Positions 63,729 through 64,000 of a stretch of DNA of 64,000 nucleotides are shown piece after piece. The notes beneath the pieces were generated by a model. The model made no database searches. It was not told where the DNA came from and was given only the letters and a program-made list of their open reading frames with translations. The position numbers were made by a program, and so were the translations under genes. Each line of letters begins with the position of its first letter. Positions within the stretch are counted from its first letter, which is position 1. The stretch covers positions 2,604,001 to 2,668,000 of the forward strand of contig NZ_AP022314.1 of NCBI RefSeq assembly GCF_009936235.1. Direction: 5' to 3'. Source of the stretch: Mycobacterium xenopi. Its GTDB lineage: Bacteria > Actinomycetota > Actinomycetes > Mycobacteriales > Mycobacteriaceae.

Positions 63729-64000
63729 CTACTGCTTGGACGACAGCTGTTGTGGGCAGTAGGACCGCGCCGCAATCGCGGCAAACTGAGCCGCGCCGTC
63801 CGTGGTGAACCCGGGGTTGGTGGTCTTGAGATCCTTGAGCACTTCCAACCCGGATTCGCCGTTATCGATCAGACCACACACTGCTTTGGCTGCCGTAATC
63901 GCTTGATCTGCATTGTGGTACGTGATGCCCGCTTTTCGCAGGGAGGCCAAGAAGGCGGCATTGTCTGTACCGTCCTCGGCGCCGGGATCGCCGTGGGCGG
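63729..64000 (-). CDS. DUF732 domain-containing protein (partial, start outside the window)
   Basis: At least 89 residues of a small secreted-type mycobacterial protein. Visible is DGTDNAAFLASLRKAGITYH, then NADQAITAAKAVCGLIDNG and a Cys in RSYCPQQ: two cysteines set for one disulfide, the usual DUF732 pattern. The N-terminus, probably a signal peptide, lies beyond the right edge. Positioned like Rv1810 next to the mgtC locus. Family function is unknown. Confidence 0.8.
   Translation of the reverse strand, partial: AHGDPGAEDGTDNAAFLASLRKAGITYHNADQAITAAKAVCGLIDNGESGLEVLKDLKTTNPGFTTDGAAQFAAIAARSYCPQQLSSKQ

Overview
The window is GC-rich chromosomal DNA from a non-tuberculous, probably slow-growing Mycobacterium. 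The main evidence is gene order. From about 7.1 kb to the right end it follows, in inverted orientation, the M. tuberculosis order from Rv1869c down to about Rv1810. It includes lineage markers such as apa, garA, secA2, the Rv1819c-type transporter, blaI/blaR, guaB1 and a PE/PPE cluster. Orthology statements come from recognising the protein sequences; no database search was possible.

Layout. (1) 1-7.1 kb: fdhD (partial) and fdhF (molybdoenzyme) on the minus strand, diverging from lon, then a plus-strand run of small genes (Ddn-like F420 enzyme, TfoX-like, HhH-GPD, DUF72). (2) 7.1-17.9 kb: ferredoxin reductase, an epimerase/PEP-synthase-like fusion (Rv1868 type), a thiolase-like gene, phosphoketolase (xfp, an accessory gene at this site), a CPBP membrane protease, adhA, a GlsB-like protein and the secreted glycoprotein Apa. 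(3) 17.9-24.5 kb: modABC molybdate importer, an SDR, an F420-dependent oxidoreductase, NADH dehydrogenase ndh and a thioesterase. The urease operon that lies here in M. tuberculosis is absent. (4) 24.6-27 kb: an iron-regulated FhuF-like gene with a strong IdeR box, then blaI-blaR. (5) 27-38.9 kb: gnd1, guaB1, two CNNM/CBS membrane proteins, a glycosylase-annotated family member, malate synthase, a membrane vWA protein and haloalkane dehalogenase. (6) 38.9-48.5 kb, minus strand: gcvP behind a tandem glycine riboswitch, two MerR regulators, a bifunctional nuclease followed by a five-copy 58-bp tandem repeat, garA, gcvH, the DUF881-sbp-DUF881 trio and pgsA2. (7) 48.5-64 kb: secA2, ilvG, the BacA-like importer, a flavoprotein, a VOC protein, TetR, a secreted protease-like protein, sterol-desaturase-like, mgtC, PPE-PE-PPE and a DUF732 protein.

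Genes that work together: molybdenum supply (modABC) with a molybdoenzyme and its sulfurtransferase (fdhF/fdhD); glycine cleavage (gcvP, gcvH, riboswitch) with GarA, the FHA switch of central nitrogen and carbon metabolism; glcB and gnd1 in carbon flux; and secretion and envelope genes (secA2, apa, pgsA2, PE/PPE).

Main points for a second look. Five conserved genes (lon, the thiolase, modC, the Rv1823 homologue and secA2) each carry one small frame-breaking indel, mostly one base missing from a short G/C run. That pattern looks more like assembly error than real gene decay. Other leads are a C-terminal extension of one PPE protein that resembles the C-terminus of the neighbouring MgtC, tandem IdeR-like boxes, a HAIR-like HspR site before lon, and a repeat whose polymorphic base supplies a stop codon.
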